Assembly: GCA_021799355.1 (NCBI GenBank)
Contig: JAJZAQ010000032.1
Coordinates: 1-33,306, forward strand
Length of the DNA: 33,306 nucleotides
DNA from: Pseudomonadota bacterium
GTDB taxonomy: Bacteria > Pseudomonadota > Gammaproteobacteria > Burkholderiales > Burkholderiaceae_C
Direction of reading: 5' to 3'
Numbering within the stretch: position 1 is the stretch's first letter; each line of letters opens with the position of its first letter. This document shows positions 18,132-26,329 of this stretch, piece by piece. Both the position numbers and the translations under genes were made by a program. The notes below the pieces were generated by a model that saw only the letters and a program-made list of their open reading frames with translations, was not told the origin of the DNA and ran no database searches.

Positions 18132-18796
18132 ACGGCAGGTTCCTGAGTCAACGCTGCGGCGTCACGCAACTGGTCGATCAACGGTTTGAGCATCGCGGTA
18201 CGGGTTTTGAGCGCGGCCTGGTTGACGATCAGCCGCGCGGAAATGTCCATGATGTGCTCGACCTCGACCAGCCCGTTGGCCTTGAGCGTGCCTCCGGTGG
18301 ACACGAGGTCGACAATGGCGTCGGCCAGCCCGGTCAGCGGGGCGAGCTCCATCGAGCCGTAGAGCTTGACCAGATCGACGTGCACGCCTTTGGACGCGAA
18401 GTGGTCGCTCGCCAGATGCACGTATTTGGTCGCCACCCGCAGCCGCGCGCCCTGCCGCACGCGCGCGGCATAGTCGAAATCGGCGCGCACCGCCACGCTC
18501 AGCCGGCAGCGGGCGATGCCCAGATCGACCGGCAGGTACAGGCCGTCGGGCCCGTTGCCGGCGAAATACTCGCGCAGCACGTCCAGCCCGGCGACGCCGA
18601 TGTCGGCGCCACCGTAGCGCACGTAGGTGGGCACGTCGCTGGCGCGCACCAGCACCACGCGCACGTCGGCCCGGTTGGTCGGCAGAATGAGTTTGCGCGT
18701 CGATTCGGGATCGCCCGACACGGTGATCCCGGCGCGCTGCAGCATCGGCAGCGTGTCTTCGAAAATCCGTCCCTTGGACAGGGCGAGGGTCAACAT
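18128..18796 (-). CDS. hisG: ATP phosphoribosyltransferase catalytic subunit HisG, short form
   Basis: HisG joins ATP and PRPP in the first, committed step of histidine synthesis. The 222-residue length lacks the C-terminal regulatory ACT-like domain and is therefore the short form, which in other bacteria needs the HisZ regulatory subunit for activity and feedback inhibition. Conserved blocks are [43 protein letters not shown] and [16 protein letters not shown]. hisZ is not in this window. ATG 18796 lies 4 bp after the murA stop, so there is no room for a his leader or attenuator before it. Confidence 0.97.
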   Translation of the reverse strand: MLTLALSKGRIFEDTLPMLQRAGITVSGDPESTRKLILPTNRADVRVVLVRASDVPTYVRYGGADIGVAGLDVLREYFAGNGPDGLYLPVDLGIARCRLSVAVRADFDYAARVRQGARLRVATKYVHLASDHFASKGVHVDLVKLYGSMELAPLTGLADAIVDLVSTGGTLKANGLVEVEHIMDISARLIVNQAALKTRTAMLKPLIDQLRDAAALTQEPAV

Positions 18797-18800
18797 GAGG

Positions 18801-20090
18801 TCAGGCTCCGGGGGACGTCTTGATGCGTTCGATGTCGGCGCCGAGCGCGCGCAGCTTGACTTCCATCGCATCGTAACCGCGGTCGAGATGGTAGATGCGG
18901 TCGATCAGCGTCTGCCCTTCGGCGGCCAGGGCCGCGACCACCAGCCCGGCCGACGCGCGCAGGTCGGTGGCCATGACGTTGGCGCCCGATAGCTGCGGCA
19001 CACCGCGCACCACGCAGGTGTGGCCGTCGATGTCGATCTGCGCGCCCAGCCGCACCAGTTCCTGCACGTGCATGAAACGGTTTTCGAAAATGGTTTCGGT
19101 GATCCGCGCCGCGCCGTCGGCGATGCAGTTGACCGCCATGAACTGCGCCTGCATGTCGGTGGCGAAACCGGGGTATTCGGTGGTCCGCACCGATACGGCG
19201 CGCGGACGGCCTGCCGGCAGGGCATCGGCGCGCAGCCGGATCCAGTCGTCACCGGTGGTGATCTGCGCCCCGGCCTCGCGCAGTTTGTCGAGCAAGGCAT
19301 CCTGATGCGCCGGATCGGCGCCCTGCACCGTGACGTCGCCGCGCGTGGCCAGGGCGGCGCACAGAAACGTACCGACTTCGATGCGGTCGGGGATGATGCG
19401 GTGCGTCGCGCCACGCAGCCGCGGCACCCCGGTGATGCGGATCTGCGACGTGCCCTCACCGCGGATCTGCGCCCCCATGCGCCGCAGCAAACATGCCAGA
19501 TCGACGACTTCGGGCTCGCGCGCAGCGTTGTCGATCAGCGTCTCGCCCTCGGCCAACGCGGCAGCCATCATCAGGTTTTCCGTACCGGTGACGGTCACCA
19601 TGTCGGTGGTGATGTGCGCGCCGCGCAGCCGCCCGGACGGCGTGGCCACGCGGGCGACGATGTAGCCGTGTTCGACCACGATGTCCGCACCCAGCGCCTG
19701 CAAGCCTTTGATGTGCTGATCCACCGGGCGCGCCCCAATGGCGCATCCCCCGGGCAGGCTCACCCGCGCCTGGCCGAACCGCGCCAGCAGCGGCCCGAGC
19801 ACCAGCACCGAAGCGCGCATGGTTTTGACCAGATCGTAAGACGCCTCGTAGTGGTCGACGGCGGCGGCGTCGATGCGCAGCGCATCGCCCTGCTGCTCGA
19901 CCTGCGCGCCCAGGCTGCGCAGCAGCTTGGACAGGGTGCGCACGTCCATGAGCTGCGGCGTGTTGTGCAACAGCACGGGCTCGGCGGTCAGCAGCGCCGC
20001 GGCCATCAGCGGCAATGCGGCGTTTTTTGCCCCGCTGGCCTGCACCGTGCCGTGCAGCGCGCGCTGCCCGATGATTTTGAGTTTGTCCAT
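18801..20090 (-). CDS. murA: UDP-N-acetylglucosamine 1-carboxyvinyltransferase MurA
   Basis: MurA transfers enolpyruvate from PEP to UDP-GlcNAc, the first committed step of peptidoglycan synthesis. The 429-residue product has the N-terminal Lys22-Asn23 ([16 protein letters not shown]), the catalytic Cys116 in [17 protein letters not shown] (the fosfomycin target) and the C-terminal block [22 protein letters not shown] 20090 gives the canonical start MDKLKIIG; the upstream in-frame ATGs are not supported. A GGCCC-TAAAAT-GGGCC hairpin at 20150-20165 lies in the 96-bp gap after the BolA-like gene. Its loop could act as a -10 element, but no good -35 hexamer accompanies it. Confidence 0.98.
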   Translation of the reverse strand: MDKLKIIGQRALHGTVQASGAKNAALPLMAAALLTAEPVLLHNTPQLMDVRTLSKLLRSLGAQVEQQGDALRIDAAAVDHYEASYDLVKTMRASVLVLGPLLARFGQARVSLPGGCAIGARPVDQHIKGLQALGADIVVEHGYIVARVATPSGRLRGAHITTDMVTVTGTENLMMAAALAEGETLIDNAAREPEVVDLACLLRRMGAQIRGEGTSQIRITGVPRLRGATHRIIPDRIEVGTFLCAALATRGDVTVQGADPAHQDALLDKLREAGAQITTGDDWIRLRADALPAGRPRAVSVRTTEYPGFATDMQAQFMAVNCIADGAARITETIFENRFMHVQELVRLGAQIDIDGHTCVVRGVPQLSGANVMATDLRASAGLVVAALAAEGQTLIDRIYHLDRGYDAMEVKLRALGADIERIKTSPGA

Positions 20091-20186
20091 GACGGCTTGG
20101 AAGCCCGCGGCCATCGCCCGCAGGCGAGCACGCTGGTGGCGTGCAAAACGGCCCATTTTAGGGCCACGGCACTGCCGGGCGTCGGC

Positions 20187-20441
20187 TCAGTGCGCGGACT
20201 GCGCGGCAAACTCCTCCGGGGTCAGCGTTTTCATCGACAGCGCGTGGATGTCCGCGCGCATGCGCTCGCCGAGCGCGGCGTAAACCAGCTGATGACGCTG
20301 CACCCGCGTTTTGCCGATGAACTGCGGGCTGACGATGGTGGCGAAAAAATGCTGGCCGTCGTCGCCCTGCACGTCCAGATGGGTGCAGTGCAGCCCGGCA
20401 GCGATGTCGCGGTGCAGGTCTTGCGGGGTGGGCAAAGGCAT
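20187..20441 (-). CDS. BolA/IbaG family protein
   Basis: The 84-residue single-domain protein has the BolA family fold and signature: CTHLDVQGDDGQHFFATIVS, the surface His region and KTRVQRHQLVYAALGERM, ending in HALSMKTLTPEEF. BolA/IbaG proteins pair with monothiol glutaredoxins to bind Fe-S clusters. Its place directly before murA matches IbaG of E. coli, where the order mlaB-ibaG-murA is seen; here an ABC transporter pair lies between mlaB and this gene. It starts 7 bp after the permease stop. Confidence 0.92.
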   Translation of the reverse strand: MPLPTPQDLHRDIAAGLHCTHLDVQGDDGQHFFATIVSPQFIGKTRVQRHQLVYAALGERMRADIHALSMKTLTPEEFAAQSAH

Positions 20442-20448
20442 GGCGGTG

Positions 20449-21204
20449 TCAGTTCCGGAGTTTGGTGCCGCGCAACAGCATCACCAGCGCAATGCCGCCG
20501 CACAGCAGGTTGCCCAGCAGTGCGGCGAGCAGGCTGACCCAGGGCGATACGTCGCCGGCGCCGAAAAAGCCATAGCGAAAACCATCGATCAGGTAGAAAA
20601 ACGGGTTGAGGTGCGACGCCACTTTCCAGAATGCGGGCAGAGTGTGAACCGAGTAGAACACACCGGAGAGAAACGTCGCCGGGGTGATGATGAAATTCTG
20701 GAACGCGGCCATCTGGTCGAATTTTTCCGCCCAGATACCGGCGATCAGCCCGAGCGCGCCGAGCATGCTCGCGCCCAGCACGGCGAACACCACGATCCAC
20801 ACCGGTTCGGCAAAGGTCAGCGGCACGAACCACACCGTGACCAGCAGCACGCCGGCGCCGACGATCAGACCGCGAATCACCGAGGCGCCGACGTAGGCGA
20901 CGAACAGCTCCCAGGGCTTGAGCGGCGACAGCAGCACGAACACCAGATTGCCGGTGATTTTCGACTGGATCAGCGACGACGAGGTGTTGGCAAAGGCGTT
21001 TTGCAGCACGCTCATCATCATCAGCCCGGGGATGAGGAAGGCGGTGTACGGCACATGGCCGAACACCTGCATGTGCGCGGTGAAGGCGTGGGAAAAAATC
21101 AGCAGGTACAGCAGCGCGGTGACGATCGGCGCAGCCACGGTCTGAAAACTGACTTTGAAAAAGCGCAGCAGTTCCTTGCGCAGCAGGGTGAGCAGCCCGG
21201 TCAT
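20449..21204 (-). CDS. ABC-2 type transporter permease
   Basis: The 251-residue protein has about six membrane segments in the ABC-2 layout and an N-terminal amphipathic helix (LTLLRKELLRFFKVSFQTV). The conserved block FLIPGLMMMSVLQNAFAN follows the second segment. Late segments include FNFIITP-type NFIITPATFLSGVFYS and LNPFFYLIDGFRYGFFG, as in YadH/NodJ-like permeases. The start overlaps the ATPase gene by 4 bp (ATGA, 21201-21204), so the two form one transporter. The substrate is unknown; relatives export polysaccharides, lipids or drugs. Confidence 0.92.
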   Translation of the reverse strand: MTGLLTLLRKELLRFFKVSFQTVAAPIVTALLYLLIFSHAFTAHMQVFGHVPYTAFLIPGLMMMSVLQNAFANTSSSLIQSKITGNLVFVLLSPLKPWELFVAYVGASVIRGLIVGAGVLLVTVWFVPLTFAEPVWIVVFAVLGASMLGALGLIAGIWAEKFDQMAAFQNFIITPATFLSGVFYSVHTLPAFWKVASHLNPFFYLIDGFRYGFFGAGDVSPWVSLLAALLGNLLCGGIALVMLLRGTKLRN

Positions 21205-22106
21205 CGCCCGGCTCCGATGAGTTGCAGAAACACGTCTTCGAGGTCGGCGCGGCGCAGTTCGAGTTCGTCGATGTCGCACCCGGCCTGCCGCAGGGAGGCC
21301 AGTGTCTGTTCGACGTCCAGCGGGCCGCGCACCGGCAGCGCCACCCGCCCGGCCTGCTGCGTGGCCTGCGCCATCTGCGGCGGCAACGTGCCGCGCAGCA
21401 GACGGAAATACAGCACCGACGCGGCGAAGCGCTGCAGCAGGGCATCGGTGCGGTCCAGCGCGACGATGCGGCCGGTTTTGATCACCGCGATGCGCTTGCA
21501 CAGCGCCTCGGCCTCTTCGAGGTAATGCGTGGTCAGCAGCACGGTGTGTCCCTCGGCGTTGAGCCGGGCGATGAAATCCCACAACGATTGCCGCAGTTCG
21601 ACGTCGACGCCAGCCGTCGGCTCGTCGAGCACGATCACCGGCGGGCGGTGCACCAGCGCCTGCGCCACCATCACCCGGCGCTTCATGCCGCCGGAGAGCG
21701 CACGCATGTTTTTGTCGGCCTGCGCCGTCAGCCCCAGGTTGTGCAGCAGTTCGTCGATCCACACGGCGTTGCGCCGCAGGCCGAAATAGCCGGACTGGAT
21801 CTGCAGGATTTCCCGCACGGTGAAAAACGGGTCGAACACCAGTTCCTGCGGCACCACGCCCAGCCGCCGCCTGGCCGCCTGCGGCGCGGTCTGCACGTCG
21901 TGGCCTTGGACGAGCACGCGGCCGGCGGTCGGCCGCGTCAGCCCGCCGAGCATGCTGATCAGCGTGGTCTTGCCCGCGCCGTTGGGGCCGAGCAGACCGA
22001 AGAATTCGCCCTCGGCGATGTCCAGCGTCACCCCATCGACCGCGGTGTGGCGGCCGTAGCGCTTGACCACTTGTTCGAACCGCACTGCGGCGGCAGGCAA
22101 TGTCAT
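21201..22106 (-). CDS. ABC transporter ATP-binding protein (ABC-2 exporter)
   Basis: The 301-residue cytoplasmic ATPase has Walker A GPNGAGKTT, signature LSGGMKRRVMVAQAL, Walker B VIVLDEPTAGVD and switch His in LLTTHYLEEAE, in the arrangement of YadG/CcmA-type exporters. The roughly 80 residues after the NBD (from about 220) resemble the extra C-terminal region of such subunits. ATG 22106 gives the start MTLPAAAVRFEQV; an ATG six codons further up is possible. It pairs with the downstream permease. A long hairpin lies between it and mlaB, which may lower its expression relative to the mla genes. Confidence 0.95.
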   Translation of the reverse strand: MTLPAAAVRFEQVVKRYGRHTAVDGVTLDIAEGEFFGLLGPNGAGKTTLISMLGGLTRPTAGRVLVQGHDVQTAPQAARRRLGVVPQELVFDPFFTVREILQIQSGYFGLRRNAVWIDELLHNLGLTAQADKNMRALSGGMKRRVMVAQALVHRPPVIVLDEPTAGVDVELRQSLWDFIARLNAEGHTVLLTTHYLEEAEALCKRIAVIKTGRIVALDRTDALLQRFAASVLYFRLLRGTLPPQMAQATQQAGRVALPVRGPLDVEQTLASLRQAGCDIDELELRRADLEDVFLQLIGAGR

Positions 22107-22116
22107 GTCGGATCGG

Positions 22117-22153
22117 AAAAACACCGGCCAGCCGCGCAGGGTGCGCGACCGGC
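22117..22153 (-). terminator. Long hairpin with T-run between mlaB and the ABC exporter
   Basis: On the minus strand GCCGGTCGCGCA pairs with TGCGCGGCTGGC (22127-22153) over 12 bp with two G·U wobbles and a CCC loop. Five T follow 5 nt later (22117-22121). The gap before the T-run makes it a weak or partial terminator, or an mRNA-stabilising stem at the end of the mla message. Confidence 0.5.
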
Positions 22154-22170
22154 AGGGCCAAACGATGGGC

Positions 22171-22455
22171 TCAGGGCTGCGGCGACGCAGCCACCGAGTC
22201 GAGCAAAAAATCCAGCCCGTAGGCTGCGATCAGATCGCGCAGCCGCTGCGGCGCGCCGCGCACCTGGAGCTGCTGCTGCGGCGCGGCGCGGCGCAGTTCC
22301 AGCAACAGCGCCAGGCTGGAAGAATCGAAATCGTGCAGTCCGGCGGCGTCGACCACCCAGGGCGCCGGCTGCGACTGCAGCGCCAACAGCGCCTGCTGGC
22401 GCAGCGCAGGCGCGGTTTGCAGCGTCAGTTCGGCAGGCAGGGCAAAAGCGGCCAT
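22171..22455 (-). CDS. mlaB: STAS-domain protein, probable MlaB
   Basis: The 94-residue protein is a single STAS domain: LTLQTAPALRQQAL at the start, WVVDAAGLHDFDSSSLALLL containing the conserved DSSSL loop, and a closing helix. MlaB binds the MlaF ATPase inside the cell and activates the MlaFEDB lipid transporter. Assignment rests on the STAS pattern and on its place directly after mlaC (15-bp gap), as in E. coli. STAS domains are short and diverse, so position carries much of the weight. Confidence 0.88.
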   Translation of the reverse strand: MAAFALPAELTLQTAPALRQQALLALQSQPAPWVVDAAGLHDFDSSSLALLLELRRAAPQQQLQVRGAPQRLRDLIAAYGLDFLLDSVAASPQP

Positions 22456-22470
22456 GGGCGATGCTGCGGT

Positions 22471-23109
22471 TCAGCCCGCGGATTTGGCTTGCGCCAGGTT
22501 CTGGTTTTTTTCTTTCAGCGTGGCGATCAGGCCGTCGATGCCTTTTTGCCCGATTTCCTGCGCGAACACGCTGCGGTAGTTGTCGACCAGCCAGATGCCC
22601 ATGACGTTGACGTCGGTGATTTTCCACCCCTGCGGGGTGTTTTCCAGCCGGTAGTCGAGCTGCAGGGGCTCGCCGTTGTTGATCACCCGGGTGCGCACGG
22701 TCACCTCCTGCGCATCGGCCGGCTCGCGGTACGGCAGAATCTTGACCTTTTGATCCTTGATCTGGCGCACGGCCCCGGCGTAGGTGTAGACGAGCAGTTG
22801 CTTGAACTGCTGCTGCAGCGCGGCGCGCTGCGCCGGAGTGGCTTCACGCCAGTAGCGGCCGACGGCACTTTGCGTGATTTTTTCGAAATCGACGTTGGGC
22901 AGGATTTTTTGCTCGACGAACTGCATCACCACTTCGGGGTTGCCGGTGCGCAGCTTGGGATCTTTCTGTACGTCGCGGATGATCTCGTTGGACATGGTCT
23001 CGATGAGCTGCGGCGGGGTCAGCGCATCGGCAGCGCCGGCCATCGCCGGCACACCGGCAGCCAGTGCCGCGCCGCTCAGGGCCAAAACAACAAAAGTACG
23101 TCGAAGCAT
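22471..23109 (-). CDS. mlaC: Periplasmic phospholipid shuttle MlaC
   Basis: MlaC carries phospholipid across the periplasm between MlaA and MlaFEDB. The 212-residue protein has a signal peptide (LRRTFVVLALSGAALAAG, cleavage near AGA-AD at about 27), then the Ttg2D/MlaC domain with LIETMSNEIIRDVQKDP, VGRYWREATPAQRAAL and TDVNVMGIWLVDNYRSVF. It starts 88 bp after the mlaA stop, a gap with a structured inverted repeat. Confidence 0.96.
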   Translation of the reverse strand: MLRRTFVVLALSGAALAAGVPAMAGAADALTPPQLIETMSNEIIRDVQKDPKLRTGNPEVVMQFVEQKILPNVDFEKITQSAVGRYWREATPAQRAALQQQFKQLLVYTYAGAVRQIKDQKVKILPYREPADAQEVTVRTRVINNGEPLQLDYRLENTPQGWKITDVNVMGIWLVDNYRSVFAQEIGQKGIDGLIATLKEKNQNLAQAKSAG

Positions 23110-23140
23110 TCAGGGTTCTCCAGTTTTTTTGGGTCGGTTG

Positions 23141-23183
23141 CCCTCATTCAACGCCATCGCCGCGATGAAGATGACAATGAGGG
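23141..23183. repeat. Nested inverted repeat between mlaA and mlaC
   Basis: CCCTCATT (23141-23148) and AATGAGGG (23176-23183) are perfect reverse complements, with a 27-bp spacer. A second stem, CATCG-CCG-CGATG (23155-23167), lies inside. There is no T-run, so it is not a standard terminator. It could be a folded mRNA segment or a protein site. Confidence 0.55.
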
Positions 23184-23197
23184 TTTTCGCCGATGGA

Positions 23198-23995
23198 TCA
23201 AGGTGCGGCGCTGGCAGCCGGAGCAGGCGCGGCCGGCTGCGGCCCCAACACGCCCTGATCCACAGGGCCGTAGCTGTACCGGGCCAGCGGATCGGGCTCG
23301 CCGAGATCGATGAACGGCCGCTGGCGCACCTCGTCGACCTGCGCCTTGCGCCGCTGCTCGTAGGCGCTGCGGGCAAACACATAGGGATCGAGCGAAATCT
23401 GGTCGAACAGATTGGTGGCGTCGAGCAGGTTGGCGCGGGTGTTGACCAGGTTGAGCGCCAGCGCGCCGTAACTCGCGCTGGGCGGGCTGATCTGCGCCGT
23501 CGGCCCATACGCCAGGAAGACGCCGGTGCCGGCGGTGTCGCGCAGGTTGCTCGGGCCGTAAAACGGCAGCACGACGTAAGGCCCCGACCCCACTCCCCAG
23601 CGCGCCAGCGTCAGGCCGAAATCGTTGGGGTGCTTGTAAATGCCCATCTCGGTGGCGATGTCCAGCGTGCCGAACAGGCCGAACACGGTGTTGACGCTCA
23701 CCCGCATGAAGGTGCTCAGGCCGTCGTGGACGTTCCCTTGCAGGAAATCGTTGGTCATCGACCAGACGTCGCCGAAATTACCGAAAAAATTGGTCACGCC
23801 GTGGCGGATCGGCGTGGGGGTGATGGCTTTGTATCCGGTGGCCACAGGCTTGAGCACGGCGCGGTCGACCTTGTCGTTGATGGTGAACATCGCGCGGTTG
23901 TACGGTTCCAGGGGGTCTTGCGGGTTGTGCGTGGCGCACCCTCCGAGCAATGCCAACGCCAGCAGCGCCGGCAGACGGCGCATCAGCAGGTTCAT
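23198..23995 (-). CDS. mlaA: Outer-membrane lipoprotein MlaA (VacJ)
   Basis: MlaA removes misplaced phospholipid from the outer leaflet of the outer membrane and passes it to MlaC. The 265-residue product has a lipoprotein signal with lipobox LLGGC (Cys20). The VacJ domain follows: DPLEPYNRAMFTINDKVDRA, NFFGNFGDVWSMTNDFLQG and WGVGSGPYVVLPFYGPSNLRD. The tail is rich in Ala/Pro. It overlaps mlaD by 4 bp (ATGA). In E. coli mlaA is a distant gene; here it lies between mlaD and mlaC, as in many betaproteobacteria. Confidence 0.97.
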   Translation of the reverse strand: MNLLMRRLPALLALALLGGCATHNPQDPLEPYNRAMFTINDKVDRAVLKPVATGYKAITPTPIRHGVTNFFGNFGDVWSMTNDFLQGNVHDGLSTFMRVSVNTVFGLFGTLDIATEMGIYKHPNDFGLTLARWGVGSGPYVVLPFYGPSNLRDTAGTGVFLAYGPTAQISPPSASYGALALNLVNTRANLLDATNLFDQISLDPYVFARSAYEQRRKAQVDEVRQRPFIDLGEPDPLARYSYGPVDQGVLGPQPAAPAPAASAAP

Positions 23996-24468
23996 TTGCC
24001 CTCCCCGGCGCCGCTGGACGCGGCCTTGTTGTAGAGAAACTGCCCGATCAGGTTTTCCAGCACCACAGCGGACTGGGTGTTGTGGATCACCGAGCCATTG
24101 GTCAAATTTCTGTCGCTGCCGCCCGGGCTGAGGTCGATGTATTGGTCGCCCAGCAGACCGGCGGTGAGGATTTTCGCCGAGGTGTCCACGGGAAACTTGA
24201 ACCGCGCATCGATGGCCATGTGCACGTCGGCCTGAAAGGTCTGGTTGTCGAAGCTGATCGACGTCACCCGACCGACGACCACGCCAGCGCTTTTCACCGG
24301 CGCATCCGGCTTGAGGCCACCGATGTTGTCAAACCGCGCGGTCACGGAGTAAGTCGGCCCCCAGTTGAGTTGCAGCAGATTGCCCGCCTTGAGCGCGAGA
24401 AACAGCAGCGCCGCCGCACCCAGCACGACGAGCATGCCCACCCACAGATCGATTGTGCGTTGATTCAT
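23992..24468 (-). CDS. mlaD: MCE-domain protein MlaD
   Basis: MlaD is the hexameric periplasmic lipid-binding ring of the MlaFEDB complex. The 158-residue protein has one N-terminal membrane helix (about 8-28) and one MCE domain (about 38-117), with SVTARFDNIGGLKPDAPVK, GVVVGRVTSI and AKILTAGLLGDQYIDLSPGG. A short C-terminal helix follows. It starts 27 bp after mlaE and overlaps mlaA by 4 bp. Confidence 0.97.
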   Translation of the reverse strand: MNQRTIDLWVGMLVVLGAAALLFLALKAGNLLQLNWGPTYSVTARFDNIGGLKPDAPVKSAGVVVGRVTSISFDNQTFQADVHMAIDARFKFPVDTSAKILTAGLLGDQYIDLSPGGSDRNLTNGSVIHNTQSAVVLENLIGQFLYNKAASSGAGEGK

Positions 24469-24495
24469 TGAAAACGACTCCCGGGCGCACAGCCC

Positions 24496-25281
24496 TCAGG
24501 TGCTGAACATCATGGCCGTCAGCACAAAATCCAGCGCCAGAACCGCCAGCGAAGCGATGACCACGGTGCGCGTGGTGGCGCGCGACACGCCCTCGGGCGT
24601 GGGCAGGCTGCGCCAGCCCTGCAGCAGTGCGACGAAAGTCACGGCCAGGCCAAACACCACGCTTTTGATCACGCCATTGCCCACATCCTTGAACACATCG
24701 ACGCCGCTTTGCATCTGTGACCAGAACTGCCCAGCGTCCACGCCGATCATCACCACGCCGACGATGTAGCCGCCGATGATGCCCACGGCGCTGAACACCG
24801 CTGCCAGCAGGGGCATGACGATGACCCCGGCCCAAAACCGCGGCGCGAGCACGCGCACCACCGGATCGACCGCCATCATCTCCATCGCGGCGATTTGCTC
24901 GCCGGCCTTCATCAGGCCGATTTCCGCCGTCAGCGACGTGCCGGCGCGGCCGGCGAACAGCAGCGCCGTGACCACCGGCCCGAGTTCGCGCACCAGGGAC
25001 AGCGCCACGAGCACGCCCAGTGCGCTCGACGAGCCGTAACGCGACAGGGTGTAGTAGCCCTGCAGACCGAGGACGAAGCCGACGAACAGCCCCGACACCG
25101 CGATGATGACCAGCGACAGATTGCCGAGGAAATACATTTGCTGCACGAGCAGCCCCGGGCGCAGCAGCACCCGTCCGGCCAACCACAGCAGGCGGACGAA
25201 CAGCCGCGCGGCAAAGCCGAGATCGGCGAGCAGCCGGCGCGTGGCCGCACCGACGGCAACCAGTCTGTCGGCCACGGTCAT
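24496..25281 (-). CDS. mlaE: Lipid ABC transporter permease MlaE
   Basis: MlaE is the inner-membrane permease of the phospholipid transporter. The 261-residue product has the family layout of an interfacial N-terminal helix plus about five membrane segments. The conserved blocks are [19 protein letters not shown] and [20 protein letters not shown]. The start overlaps the mlaF stop by 4 bp (25278-25281). Confidence 0.97.
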   Translation of the reverse strand: MTVADRLVAVGAATRRLLADLGFAARLFVRLLWLAGRVLLRPGLLVQQMYFLGNLSLVIIAVSGLFVGFVLGLQGYYTLSRYGSSSALGVLVALSLVRELGPVVTALLFAGRAGTSLTAEIGLMKAGEQIAAMEMMAVDPVVRVLAPRFWAGVIVMPLLAAVFSAVGIIGGYIVGVVMIGVDAGQFWSQMQSGVDVFKDVGNGVIKSVVFGLAVTFVALLQGWRSLPTPEGVSRATTRTVVIASLAVLALDFVLTAMMFST

Positions 25282-26114
25282 GCGCGCCTCCCTTGCGCCG
25301 TTGCCGCAGGGCGCAAAAAATCGTCGGCCACGGCGGCCGCGGGATAGTGGAAATGCACCGGGCCATCGGGCTCGCCGCGGACGAACTGATGCACCAGCGC
25401 ATCGGTGCTGTCGCGCAATTGCTGCGGCGTGCCGTGCGCGATCAGGCTGCCGTTGCCCAGGATGTACACATAGTCGGCGATGTCGAAGGTCACCTCGACG
25501 TCGTGCGACACGACGATGCTGCTCAACCCCAGCGCGTCGTTGAGGGTGCGGATCAGCCGGGCGGAAATTCCCAGAGAAATCGGGTCGAGACCGGCAAACG
25601 GCTCGTCGTACATCACCAGCGCCGGGTCCAGGGCGATGGCGCGCGCCATCGCCACCCGCCGCGCCATGCCCCCGGACAGTTCGGCCGGGTACAGATCGCG
25701 CGCGCCGCGCAGGCCGACGGCGTTGAGTTTCATCAGCACCAGGTCACGGATCATCGACTCCGGCAGCCGGGTGTGTTCACGCAGCGGAAACGCCACGTTC
25801 TCGAACACGGTCATATCGGTGAACAGCGCGCCGAACTGGAACAGCATGCCCATGCGCCGGCGCATGGCAAAAATCTGTTCCTGGCTGGCCTGCGCCAGGT
25901 CTCGTCCCTCGAACCGCACGCTGCCACGCAAGGGCTGCACTTGCGCACCGATCAGGCGCAACAACGTGGTTTTGCCTCCACCGGATGCGCCCATGACGGC
26001 CACGACCTGGCCGCGACGCACGGTCAGGTCGATCTGACGCAACACCAGGCGATCGCCATAGCCAAAATCGAGCGCGTCGATTTGCACGATGGCAGGTTCG
26101 GAGGACAGGGGCAT
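25278..26114 (-). CDS. mlaF: Lipid ABC transporter ATPase MlaF
   Basis: MlaF powers MlaFEDB. The 278-residue ATPase has Walker [14 protein letters not shown], signature [16 protein letters not shown], Walker [14 protein letters not shown], and switch His in [11 protein letters not shown]. MlaF lies first in the minus-strand run. A TAGAAT hexamer at 26176-26181 in the 215-bp upstream gap could be a -10 element, but I find no convincing -35. That gap (26115-26329) holds nothing else I recognise apart from a small GCCTC/GAGGC hairpin. Confidence 0.97.
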   Translation of the reverse strand: MPLSSEPAIVQIDALDFGYGDRLVLRQIDLTVRRGQVVAVMGASGGGKTTLLRLIGAQVQPLRGSVRFEGRDLAQASQEQIFAMRRRMGMLFQFGALFTDMTVFENVAFPLREHTRLPESMIRDLVLMKLNAVGLRGARDLYPAELSGGMARRVAMARAIALDPALVMYDEPFAGLDPISLGISARLIRTLNDALGLSSIVVSHDVEVTFDIADYVYILGNGSLIAHGTPQQLRDSTDALVHQFVRGEPDGPVHFHYPAAAVADDFLRPAATAQGRRA

Positions 26115-26329
26115 GGGCAGTCAAGGCAGGCAGGCAACGCCCGGCAAGCAGCAGCAGCAAACGGAGCAGACAGCGATTCTAGGGATTTCCCCGCCTTCGC
26201 GTCGGCGCCGGCATGGCCGGACTGAATCGCCTGCGTGGCCTGCCCGGCTGCACGCGCGATCACTCCAGCCTTGCCTGTCGCCTCGGGAGGCACGCGCCGC
26301 GGCGAAGCACACGCAAGCGCGTGCCGGCT

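Noticed and set aside
18797-18800. His leader peptide or histidine attenuator before hisG.
   Set aside because: Only 4 bp separate murA and hisG, and there is no run of His codons at that point.
23110-23197. Short minus-strand frame ending directly before mlaC (MALNEGNRPKKTGEP).
   Set aside because: It is 15 codons long, has no clear ribosome-binding site and overlaps the inverted repeat; nothing else supports translation.
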